This document shows, one piece after another, positions 43,532 through 51,360 of a stretch of DNA of 64,000 nt (position 1 is its first letter; each line of letters starts with the position of its first letter). The notes under the pieces were generated by a model. That model searched no databases, was not told where the DNA came from, and saw nothing but the letters and a program-made list of their open reading frames with translations. The position numbers and the translations under genes are program-made. This DNA comes from Bacillus sp. M6-12 (lineage in GTDB: Bacteria > Bacillota > Bacilli > Bacillales > DSM-1321): positions 675,257-739,256 of the forward strand of contig NZ_PGVF01000001.1 of assembly GCF_002860285.1 (NCBI RefSeq), read 5' to 3'.

Positions 43532-44800
43532 ATGAAAAAACAGGACTTATCTGAATATAGATGGGGGATGATAGAACTTCCTTTAAACGGAGTAACCATG
43601 ACGGATTTATTCAGTGGTGCAGGAGTGGGAGCGTCTGGATTTAAGTTAGCTGGATATGATATTCAATTTGCTATAGATAATCAAAAGTATGCAGTGAATA
43701 CGTACAATCAAAACATCGGAAATCATGCGATATTAGGGGATATACGAAAGTTAAAGAGTGAAGAAATACCTGATTCTGATGTGATTTCGGGGGGATTTCC
43801 TTGTACTCCATTCAGTGTAGCAGGAAAGGGTGAGGGAACGAATGATAAAGAGAAGGGAGACCTTGGGTATCATTTCTATCGAATCATTAAAGAAAAACAA
43901 CCTAAAGCCTTTTTCATGGAAAATGTAGCAGGGCTTTTAACAAAGAATCATAAGGCATTCTTTGATGAACTCATGAAATTATTTGAAGAAGCTGGATATA
44001 ACGTATCATGGAAGCTAATCAATACGTGGGAACATGGCGTTCCGCAACTACGCAAAAGGGTATTTGCTATTGGAATACGTAAGGATTTAAATAAAACATT
44101 TGTCTTTCCAGAACCGCTTCCAGAAGAACAACGAACCACAATAAGACAGGCAATTGGGGATTTACCAGACCCTAATGGAATGAATAATCATAAGGGATAT
44201 GGTATCCGTAATGATGAAGCTCCTTTCGTTGATAAAGTGCCTCCTGGTGGGAATTGGAGAGATATTCCCGAAGAAGACCAGAAAAAATTCTTGGGAAAAG
44301 CCTATTATTCAGGTGGTGGAAGGACTGGATTCTTGAGAAAAGTAAAATTTGATAATCCAGCATGGACTTTAACCTCTTGTATGAATGGAAAAAACAATGC
44401 TCAAATCGTAGATAATCGTGATAAATATGGTTTGTATGACATCAAGAATCAAGAGGAGTATTACAAAGGGGATTATTCTCCACGATACAAAAGTCGTAAT
44501 CGTCAAAAACAATGGGATGAACCTTCCTTTACGATTGTTAGTCAAGCAAGACAGTTGCCACTTTATCCTGAACCAGCAAACTATGATATTCGTGAAATGG
44601 ATAAATACGAAGTAGCACCACCAAGACGATTTACTGTTCGTGAGTGCTTACGTCTTCAAACTGTACCTGACTGGTTCTATTTTGGAGAAGATGTTTCATT
44701 GGCTCACCAATATGAGCGTTGCAGTGGGATTCCTTCTCTTATCGCTTATCAATTCGGAATTGAACTTGCTCGATTATTAAAAGAAACAGAAGCTAAATAA
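43532..44800 (+). CDS. DNA (cytosine-5) methyltransferase
   Basis: The 422-residue enzyme has all C5 motifs: I DLFSGAGVGASG, IV with catalytic Cys GGFPCTPFS, VI FFMENVAGL, VIII PQLRKRVFAIG, IX/X in the C-terminal RFTVRECLRLQTVPDWF and YERCSGIPSLIAYQFG. It transfers a methyl group to C5 of cytosine in a specific site. No endonuclease gene is adjacent. AAAGGAGG precedes the ATG. The next gene, 48 bases on, is a relative without catalytic residues. Confidence 0.95.
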   Translation: MKKQDLSEYRWGMIELPLNGVTMTDLFSGAGVGASGFKLAGYDIQFAIDNQKYAVNTYNQNIGNHAILGDIRKLKSEEIPDSDVISGGFPCTPFSVAGKGEGTNDKEKGDLGYHFYRIIKEKQPKAFFMENVAGLLTKNHKAFFDELMKLFEEAGYNVSWKLINTWEHGVPQLRKRVFAIGIRKDLNKTFVFPEPLPEEQRTTIRQAIGDLPDPNGMNNHKGYGIRNDEAPFVDKVPPGGNWRDIPEEDQKKFLGKAYYSGGGRTGFLRKVKFDNPAWTLTSCMNGKNNAQIVDNRDKYGLYDIKNQEEYYKGDYSPRYKSRNRQKQWDEPSFTIVSQARQLPLYPEPANYDIREMDKYEVAPPRRFTVRECLRLQTVPDWFYFGEDVSLAHQYERCSGIPSLIAYQFGIELARLLKETEAK

Positions 44801-44848
44801 AATAAAAGAGTTCTGTTTTAAACCGTATTGAGAGAGGAGCGTAAGAGA

Positions 44849-45865
44849 ATGAAACAGCTATTAATGAGAGAGGTTCGAGAAATACCCAAAACCAAATCCG
44901 TCATTTCCTTATTTAGTGGATATGGTGGAAATACCATTGGTTATAATTTGGCAGGGTTTGATGTGAAGGTTGCAGTAGACTTTCATAAAGAAGTACGAAA
45001 AGTGTATGAATATAATCATAAGAATACCATATTTGTTCATAAGGACATTAAACATGTAAAAGGAGAGGAATTGCTGAATCTAATTGGATATGAAAAAGAA
45101 GAAATTGATATTTTAGATGCCTCGCCACCTTCTAATCTTTTCTCCAAAAGTCGAAAACTTTCCTTTGACCAACGTACTGATAGCCTTATTTTAGAAATTG
45201 CTCGATTGATAGAAGAAATCATGCCAAAAGTATTTGTCATTAGTAACGAAAAAAAACTGACTACTGGTAAATCACGATTATTTCTAAATGAAATGATAGA
45301 ACTCTTAAAGGAGTTAGGATACAAAGTCGATTTTGAATTGCTTAATGCCCGATATTATGGCGTAGCACAAGATAAAGAAACCCTGTTTATCATTGGTGTC
45401 CGAAATGACCTAAAAGTAAAACCAGTTTTTCCCGAAGCGATTGGAAAGACGGTTACAACAAGAGATGTGTTAGAAGATTTACTTCATATTCCAATGGACT
45501 TTAAAACAAATCCTTCCAGAGAAGAATACATTATGAAGTATTTCCGACCTGGTTGTACGGAAGAAGATATTGAAGATATTATGGAAGCACATGAATTAAA
45601 GGTACAAGGAGCGAATTACAAGCGTGACCGTTGGGAAGAACCATTCTATGCCTTGAAAAAGAACTTCACACGACCTATTCACCCTGAAATGGATAGAGTG
45701 CTTAGTATGTGGGAGGCAATGCGTATTCAGAGTTTCCCTGATGATTTTATTCTTTCCAGTAATCCTTCTTTGAATTGGCAAAAGATATGCAGTTCCATTT
45801 CGCCTAACATTATTAAGCATATAGCGACAACTATCAATAAAGAAATATTAGAAAGACTAAGTTAA
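44849..45865 (+). CDS. catalytically dead C5-methyltransferase homologue
   Basis: The product is 338 residues from ATG 44849 (AGGAG nine bases upstream). The fold signature is kept: motif I SLFSGYGGNTIGYN, and C-terminal PDDFILS and PNIIKHIATTINKE. But motif IV reads DASPPSNLFS, with Ser where the nucleophile Cys should be, motif VI ENV is ISNEKK, and motif VIII QxRxR is QDKET. It can probably still bind SAM or DNA but not methylate. It may be a regulatory or target-recognising partner of the active enzyme, like Dnmt3L in principle, or a DNA-binding repressor. Both are inference. Confidence 0.85.
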   Translation: MKQLLMREVREIPKTKSVISLFSGYGGNTIGYNLAGFDVKVAVDFHKEVRKVYEYNHKNTIFVHKDIKHVKGEELLNLIGYEKEEIDILDASPPSNLFSKSRKLSFDQRTDSLILEIARLIEEIMPKVFVISNEKKLTTGKSRLFLNEMIELLKELGYKVDFELLNARYYGVAQDKETLFIIGVRNDLKVKPVFPEAIGKTVTTRDVLEDLLHIPMDFKTNPSREEYIMKYFRPGCTEEDIEDIMEAHELKVQGANYKRDRWEEPFYALKKNFTRPIHPEMDRVLSMWEAMRIQSFPDDFILSSNPSLNWQKICSSISPNIIKHIATTINKEILERLS

Positions 45866-45882
45866 TTAGTCTTTCTTTTTTT
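45851..45882 (+). terminator. terminator of C5-methyltransferase pair
   Basis: GAAAGACTAA pairs with TTAGTCTTTC across the stop codon, followed by TTTTTTTG. Confidence 0.85.
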
Positions 45883-45915
45883 GTAAAAAATAATTTCTTT
45901 TTTTCTTTTCATTTC

Positions 45916-45944
45916 ATTGACAATAGGCAACGAACTCGATATAA
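45916..45944 (+). promoter_or_regulatory. promoter of the Ter-associated-type operon
   Basis: TTGACA (45916-45921), spacer ATAGGCAACGAACTCGA (17), TATAAT (45939-45944). A GTAAAAAATAA box lies 21 bases further upstream than in other promoters (45882), as if extra bases had been inserted. Confidence 0.85.
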
Positions 45945-45995
45945 TAGCTTATATATTATGAGAAATACGGAAACAAAGAGAAAGGATATGACAAC

Positions 45996-47159
45996 ATGAA
46001 ACATTACGGACACTTAACAGAACAAGAACGTAATCAAATTTTTTATATTCAGCCTACTGAATTTAATAAAAATACACCAAAAGATGAATTAGCCAATGCG
46101 TTAGGAGCAACGATGTACACACCAGCAACAAAGGGAGACATTGCAGAATCCTTGATTAATCGCAAATATCCTGCTCTTACAACCAATGTGCTTTGCTTAG
46201 AAGATTCCATTGGGGATGAAGAAGTAGAAGAAGCAGAGAAAAATCTATTTCACCAATTAGACTTGTTAAATCAAGCAGTAGAGGAAGGGAACGTAAACGA
46301 AAACGACCTTCCGCTTCTTTTTGTTCGAGTTAGAACACCCGAACAATTAATTAAACTCTTGGAACAAGGTGAGAAATTTAAATTGGTGACTGGATTCAAT
46401 CTGCCAAAGTTCTCTTCTCAAAATGGAGAAGCGTTCCTAAAAGCTATTATGAAAGCTAACAAGAAATATAACGAATCATGGTATGCTATGCCGATTTTGG
46501 AGACACCTGAAATTATCTATATTGAATATCGAATGGTAGAACTAATCAAAATCAAAGGTATCATTGATAATTTCCAAGAAATCATCCTAAATATTCGTTT
46601 AGGTGGTACGGACTTTTCAAGTCTTTACGGAATCAGACGTGGTATCGACTTTACGATTTACAACATTCACGTTATTAGCAACGCAATGTCAGACATTGTA
46701 AATCTATTTGGAAGAGCAAGTCAAAACTATACCATTTCAGGTGTAGTGTGGGAATACTTCCCTGATAAAAACCGCATGTTGAAACCTCAACTTCGATTCA
46801 CTCCTTTCTATAAACAAAAAGGCGTTGAAGGATTGAAACAACGTGAGGACATTATTTGCAAAGAAATTGATGGATTGGTAAAAGAAATCATTTTAGATAA
46901 AGCGAATAATTTTGTTGGAAAAACAGTTATCCATCCTTCTCATATTACCTACGTAAACGGTCTTCAAGTTGTAACGTATGAAGAATATATGGATGCAATG
47001 GCTATCTTGAACAATCAAGGAAAAGGCGTTGTAAAGGGTGAAGGTGGAAACAAAATGAATGAAATCAAGCCTCACCACAATTGGGCGATGAAAGTCATTA
47101 ACAAATCTAAAATTTATGGGGTGCTAAATAAAGATGCAGAATACGTTCAACTCTTTTAA
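45996..47159 (+). CDS. HpcH/HpaI aldolase / citrate-lyase-like protein
   Basis: This 387-residue protein resembles the CitE-like lyases found in Ter-associated operons: GATMYTPATKGDIAESLI near 40, NVLCLEDSIGDEEV, LFVRVRTPEQL, NIRLGGTDFSSLYGIRRG near 205, and KTVIHPSHITYVN near 315. These enzymes cleave or form C-C bonds, probably making a precursor. The gene overlaps the PRTase gene by 26 bases. In the Ter-associated pathway described by Anantharaman and colleagues such proteins act with the next three families to make a nucleoside-like metabolite; that product is still a prediction. Confidence 0.85.
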   Translation: MKHYGHLTEQERNQIFYIQPTEFNKNTPKDELANALGATMYTPATKGDIAESLINRKYPALTTNVLCLEDSIGDEEVEEAEKNLFHQLDLLNQAVEEGNVNENDLPLLFVRVRTPEQLIKLLEQGEKFKLVTGFNLPKFSSQNGEAFLKAIMKANKKYNESWYAMPILETPEIIYIEYRMVELIKIKGIIDNFQEIILNIRLGGTDFSSLYGIRRGIDFTIYNIHVISNAMSDIVNLFGRASQNYTISGVVWEYFPDKNRMLKPQLRFTPFYKQKGVEGLKQREDIICKEIDGLVKEIILDKANNFVGKTVIHPSHITYVNGLQVVTYEEYMDAMAILNNQGKGVVKGEGGNKMNEIKPHHNWAMKVINKSKIYGVLNKDAEYVQLF

Positions 47160-48456
47160 TATATTAAATCAAGTTCAATTAGACATAGAAACCATTGCGA
47201 ATCCGTTTCAGTTTGAAATGGAAGACTTGTTTGTAATGGGAGCAAGAGTAAATCCTAAACGGAGCTTTCTATTCGTTAGTAAGCTCTTAGGGAAACACTT
47301 GGAAGTACATCCTGACATTCCGAAACTATCAGGTCATTTGCTATCAAATCTATTTGCTAAAAAATATGGAAATCAATATTTCTCTAATATTCATAGTTTA
47401 GTAGAAGCAGTAAAAACAGGAAATATGACAGAAAAAGTAAAAGGGGAGTTAAATAAGACGCACTCTCTTTCAGAAAAGGTTCTATTCTTAGGCTTTGCAG
47501 AAACAGCAACAGGAATTGGACATGCAGTATTTTCAGCATTTGATAATGCTCATTATGTTCACACAACAAGAGAAGAGTTTTCTGACAAAAAATCAGTGTT
47601 TGATTTCCAAGAAGAACATTCTCATGCTACTGACCATTTATGTTATTTGTTGGATACAGAGGTCTTAGAAGAGGTTTCTCATATTGTCCTGATTGATGAC
47701 GAAATTACCACTGGAAATACGTGTTTAAATCTTATCCGTTCTCTAAATGAGTTGTACCCAAATAAACGATATACGATTATGTCTTTATTGGATTGGAGAA
47801 CAGAACAGCAAGAACAAAACTATGAAACATTCAAACAAGAACTGAATTTAGAAATTGACGTTCTTTCTCTATTGCGAGGAAGTGTAGAACTAAAGAATAA
47901 TACAGTATTTGAAAAACAAGCATTGGAAGAATCAGAAATTGATATCGAAGACGTTAAGGGATACCGATTGATTGTACACCCAATGAAAGACAGAGTAGCG
48001 GTTCAAAGAGGTTTGATTGAAAGAGATAGTTTACTCTTAACAACTGGTCGATTTGGCGTTACTTCTGAACAAGCGAAAGTGATTGAAAAAGAAGCGAAAA
48101 AAATAGGTGGATACCTTCAGCAACTACGAAAGGGTAATAAAACCCTTTCTATCGGAAATGGGGAGTTTATGTATGTTCCTTCACGTATCTCTGCTTATAT
48201 GGGCGAAGGAGTAGCTTATAAATCCTCTACAAGAAGTCCTATCTATGTAGCACAAGAAGAAGGGTATCCAGTTCATGACCGTATTGAGTACGAACTAAAA
48301 AATGGAGTGGTAAATTACCTTTACAATCTAAAGGATAGCGGTTTTGATGAAGTATTCTTCTTTGTTGAAAACAATATGAACCAAGATACAGTTGAATCTA
48401 TTTATAAAAATATCCGTTCAAAAGGAATCGAACACATTACCTTTGTAATGGTTTAA
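47134..48456 (+). CDS. phosphoribosyltransferase of Ter-associated type
   Basis: This 440-residue protein has a type I PRTase domain with the PRPP loop as HIVLIDDEITTGNT near residue 190 and a C-terminal extension with GRFGVTSEQAKVIEKEA and GEFMYVPSRISAYMGEG. This matches the PRTase-TRSP proteins of Ter-associated operons. Start ATG 47134 lies within the previous gene, with GGGG upstream, so translation is coupled. It probably attaches a base to PRPP in the same pathway. Confidence 0.85.
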   Translation: MQNTFNSFNILNQVQLDIETIANPFQFEMEDLFVMGARVNPKRSFLFVSKLLGKHLEVHPDIPKLSGHLLSNLFAKKYGNQYFSNIHSLVEAVKTGNMTEKVKGELNKTHSLSEKVLFLGFAETATGIGHAVFSAFDNAHYVHTTREEFSDKKSVFDFQEEHSHATDHLCYLLDTEVLEEVSHIVLIDDEITTGNTCLNLIRSLNELYPNKRYTIMSLLDWRTEQQEQNYETFKQELNLEIDVLSLLRGSVELKNNTVFEKQALEESEIDIEDVKGYRLIVHPMKDRVAVQRGLIERDSLLLTTGRFGVTSEQAKVIEKEAKKIGGYLQQLRKGNKTLSIGNGEFMYVPSRISAYMGEGVAYKSSTRSPIYVAQEEGYPVHDRIEYELKNGVVNYLYNLKDSGFDEVFFFVENNMNQDTVESIYKNIRSKGIEHITFVMV

Positions 48457-48469
48457 GGGGGAAATTAAA

Positions 48470-49570
48470 GTGAATCAAGCATTTTTAGATAAAGTAAAAC
48501 ATCTACAAGAACCAAATATGCCAAGTAGTTATGAAGAGCATGATTGTATCTTTGTTATGAAAAACGTAAGTGATAAAGTATCAGAAATGAATACAGAGGA
48601 AAAGGAAGCGAATATTTCTAAAGGCGTACATTACTCTGAAATGCTTCCAAAAGAGTATTATCCAAGCAAGGAATACTTGAATCTATTCTACAAGTCATTG
48701 TCTGCTTCTGCTCTTTCGATTGCTCAACACGTAGCGAATGTGGCAGAGCTTATTGTGAAAGAAAAAGGAAAAGATGTCATTTTGGTTTCATTAGCAAGGG
48801 CTGGTACACCAATTGGCGTTTTGATTAAAAAATACATTCAATTTAAATATGGTATTTTTGCTCCTCATTACAGCATTTCCATTATTCGTGGAAAAGGATT
48901 TGATGAAAATGCAGTAGCGTATATCGTGAATAAGCACCAATCTGCGAACCTTCAATTCATTGATGGTTGGACAGGAAAAGGAGCTATCAATAATGTTTTG
49001 AAAGAAGCAGTATTAGACTTCAAAGAGAAGTATGATGTGGAACTGGATGGGGAATTGGCGGTTTTGGCTGACCCTTCACAAGCGACTTCCATTTATGGAA
49101 CAAGAGAAGACTTCTTAATTCCTTCTGCTTGTCTAAACTCAACGGTTAGCGGATTGGTAAGTAGAACTTTCCATCGTGACGATGTTATTGGAGAACACGA
49201 TTATCATGGAGCTAAATATTATGAAGAATGGGAAAAAGTTGATGTGTCGTTCTTCTTTATCCATGAAGTATCACGCTATTTCCGATATCTCCAAACAGTA
49301 GATTTGGAAAAAGGTGAAGTGGTCAATTCAGGAATGAAGGAAGTATTGTCCATTCAAGAAAAGTTCGGAATCAAAGATATTAACAAAATCAAACCAGGTG
49401 TTGGAGAAACAACAAGAGTTCTTCTTCGTAGAGTACCTTGGAAGATTCTTGTGGATGACCTAAATAACCCTCACTTAGAGCATATTCTTATGTTAGCCAA
49501 AGACCGTAATGTTTCAGTCGAAGTCTTTAAAGATATGAATTACTCTTGCATGGGATTGATAAAGGAGTAA
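48470..49570 (+). CDS. StiP-type protein of Ter-associated operons
   Basis: The 366-residue product has ILVSLARAGTPIG-like and FIDGWTGKGAINNVL motifs near 105 and 163, and RVLLRRVPWKILVDD near 310. It matches proteins annotated 'cysteine protease StiP' / PELOTA-RNA-binding in Ter-associated operons. Despite the name, the DGWTGKG motif looks PRTase-like, and enzymatic function is uncertain. GTG start after AAGGGGG, 13 bases from the previous stop; the HAD gene follows 5 bases after its stop. Confidence 0.8.
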   Translation: MNQAFLDKVKHLQEPNMPSSYEEHDCIFVMKNVSDKVSEMNTEEKEANISKGVHYSEMLPKEYYPSKEYLNLFYKSLSASALSIAQHVANVAELIVKEKGKDVILVSLARAGTPIGVLIKKYIQFKYGIFAPHYSISIIRGKGFDENAVAYIVNKHQSANLQFIDGWTGKGAINNVLKEAVLDFKEKYDVELDGELAVLADPSQATSIYGTREDFLIPSACLNSTVSGLVSRTFHRDDVIGEHDYHGAKYYEEWEKVDVSFFFIHEVSRYFRYLQTVDLEKGEVVNSGMKEVLSIQEKFGIKDINKIKPGVGETTRVLLRRVPWKILVDDLNNPHLEHILMLAKDRNVSVEVFKDMNYSCMGLIKE

Positions 49571-49575
49571 TGAAT

Positions 49576-50379
49576 ATGAGAGAAACAAAAGAGACACCAG
49601 TATTCTTTTCCGACTTAGACCGAACTTTGATTTTTTCAAAGAAGTTCCAAAAAGAAGGAATCGACAGTCTGTTGGTTGAGGAGAAAGATGGAAAGCCTAT
49701 TTCTTATATGACAAGAGAGGGTTTCTCTATCCTTCAAGAACTTAAAAAGAATGAAAGTATTTTTATCCCTGTAAGCACAAGAACGTGGGAAACCATGACA
49801 AGAGTGGGATTCATTAAAGATTCCCTTCCAGAATGGATGATTTGTGATAATGGAGCACATATCTATCACAACGGAGAAAGACTAAAAGAGTGGGAAGACC
49901 ATATCAACAAGAAACGTCAAGAACACACCTTAACTGCCTCTCAATTGGAACAAACGATACGTTATATGTTTGAAGATAAAGGATTAAAAGACATCATTAA
50001 TCGTGAAGACATTTACTTGATGGTCAAATTTGAAGAAATGACAGGTGAGGTTCGACAATCATTAGAGGTATTAAATCTTTCTTTACGGAAGAAAGGATAC
50101 CGAATGGATATCAACTCACGAAAAGCCTACTTACTTCCAGACTATGTACGAAAAGAAGATGCGGTAGAGTTTCTAATCAAACAGCAAGGTTGGGATTTTA
50201 CAATTAGTGCAGGAGATTCTTATATGGACTTAGAGATGTTACGCAAAACAACTCATGGGTTTGCACCAAGGCACAAAAGTTTCACAGAAGACTTTATGCA
50301 CGTCACTCACCAAAAGGGAATGTTGGCTGGTGAGGAATTATTAAATGCTGTACAGCACCTCTGTCGATACGTAAGGTAG
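49576..50379 (+). CDS. HAD-superfamily phosphatase of Ter-associated operon
   Basis: The product is 267 residues from ATG 49576, eight bases after AAAGGAG. HAD motif I is FFSDLDRTLIF at the N-terminus; motif IV is ISAGDSYMDLEML near 220; the cap domain is of the Cof/sucrose-phosphatase type. It probably removes phosphate from the nucleotide-like product. As last gene of the four-gene unit it ends at a perfect palindrome, GTATGAAC-T-GTTCATAC (50379-50395), with no T-tract. Confidence 0.85.
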   Translation: MRETKETPVFFSDLDRTLIFSKKFQKEGIDSLLVEEKDGKPISYMTREGFSILQELKKNESIFIPVSTRTWETMTRVGFIKDSLPEWMICDNGAHIYHNGERLKEWEDHINKKRQEHTLTASQLEQTIRYMFEDKGLKDIINREDIYLMVKFEEMTGEVRQSLEVLNLSLRKKGYRMDINSRKAYLLPDYVRKEDAVEFLIKQQGWDFTISAGDSYMDLEMLRKTTHGFAPRHKSFTEDFMHVTHQKGMLAGEELLNAVQHLCRYVR

Positions 50380-50713
50380 TATGAACTGTTCATACTTCTT
50401 CATGAATAAATAATAGAAATTTAAGAATAAGGGTAAAAGGAAGAATTAAGTTTCACAATCGAACAAAAAGGTATGAATAAATCATACTTATTGGGAATCA
50501 CATTCACTTTTACTCTTATTTTTTTATAAAATCTTCAGATATATGTAGGGTGAAATATCAAATCTTATGAAGATAAAAGATATGTAATAAGAACATGAAG
50601 ATAGAATAGAATAAGAGTTTTGTAAAATAAAATTGACATCATAACGAATTCGTTATATAATAAAAGATATACAAATCCAACAAAAAAACGAATAAGACAT
50701 GGAGGCTTTTGAA
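50380..50713. other. intergenic region with promoter of HTH gene
   Basis: AT-rich, without a supported gene until the short frame at 50714. It begins with the palindrome at 50379-50395. TTCATAC-type motifs recur at 50391 and 50470. The right part holds the promoter at 50622-50661. Confidence 0.5.
50622..50661 (+). promoter_or_regulatory. promoter with perfect palindromic operator
   Basis: GTAAAATAAAA, TTGACA (50633-50638), 17-base spacer, TATAAT (50656-50661). The spacer contains ATAACGAATTCGTTAT (50641-50656), a 16-bp perfect palindrome ending at the -10. A repressor bound there would block transcription. Confidence 0.85.
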
Positions 50714-50785
50714 ATGACATACTCTATGAATTTGAATACAGGAGAGAGAAGACATGAATCAAGAGCCAAAGGAAACCCTGTATAG
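50714..50785 (+). CDS. possible 23-residue leader peptide
   Basis: ATG 50714 follows GGAGG at a good distance, and the frame MTYSMNLNTGERRHESRA ends inside the following HTH gene in another frame. Translation would run across the HTH ribosome site, so it could couple or control that gene. No other evidence. Confidence 0.3.
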   Translation: MTYSMNLNTGERRHESRAKGNPV

Positions 50786-51335
50786 GGATGCAGATATTTT
50801 AGATTTAGTCCTGACAACAAAGGAAGCATCTGAAAAGTATGATGTAGCAGATTGCACATTTCGTACTTGGATTAAAGATGGTTTGTTTCGTCAAAAGGAT
50901 ATAAAAAAGAGCGGTAATACGTGGTTAATTAAAAGAGAAGCAATTGAAGAGCTTCTACGAAACAAAAACATGTTCGGAAAAACATTTACTGTCGATGGAG
51001 AAAAGGTTCGTGTAGAACATTTGGGATACAAAGGAAACACCATTCAAATTTGGTATGAAAATGACCATGTGAAGCAAATTCTTGAAAACCTACCGAATAA
51101 GGAACTTGTTCCGCAAATGTTTGAAGTTTTCAAAGAAGAAAGCAAGATGAATTACAAAATTGTGATTATAGATAACAACCTTGAGGAAAGCGATAATTGG
51201 TTTTTTAGAAAAGAAAAGGTTTGGGCGTTGACGTTGAAGGGTGTACTGGAAACAATTCGTCAATCTATGGAAATGAAGCAGTTTGACACTTCTCAATTTG
51301 ATTCTTATTTGAAGGAGTTAAACCTTTCGATTTAA
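50754..51335 (+). CDS. excisionase/MerR-type HTH protein
   Basis: This 193-residue protein has an excisionase-like winged HTH at about 16-70 (LTTKEASEKYDVADCTFRTW, then KSGNTWLIKREAIEELLR). The rest (about 75-193) is of unknown fold with an LGYKGNTIQIWYEND strand pattern. The ATG has GGAGAGAGA upstream. It lies 25 bases before the SbcD-SbcC fusion gene and probably shares its transcript. It is the best candidate to bind the palindrome in the upstream promoter and control this repair cassette. Confidence 0.7.
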   Translation: MNQEPKETLYRDADILDLVLTTKEASEKYDVADCTFRTWIKDGLFRQKDIKKSGNTWLIKREAIEELLRNKNMFGKTFTVDGEKVRVEHLGYKGNTIQIWYENDHVKQILENLPNKELVPQMFEVFKEESKMNYKIVIIDNNLEESDNWFFRKEKVWALTLKGVLETIRQSMEMKQFDTSQFDSYLKELNLSI

Positions 51336-51360
51336 AAAGAAAGTAGGTGAAATATCCAAT

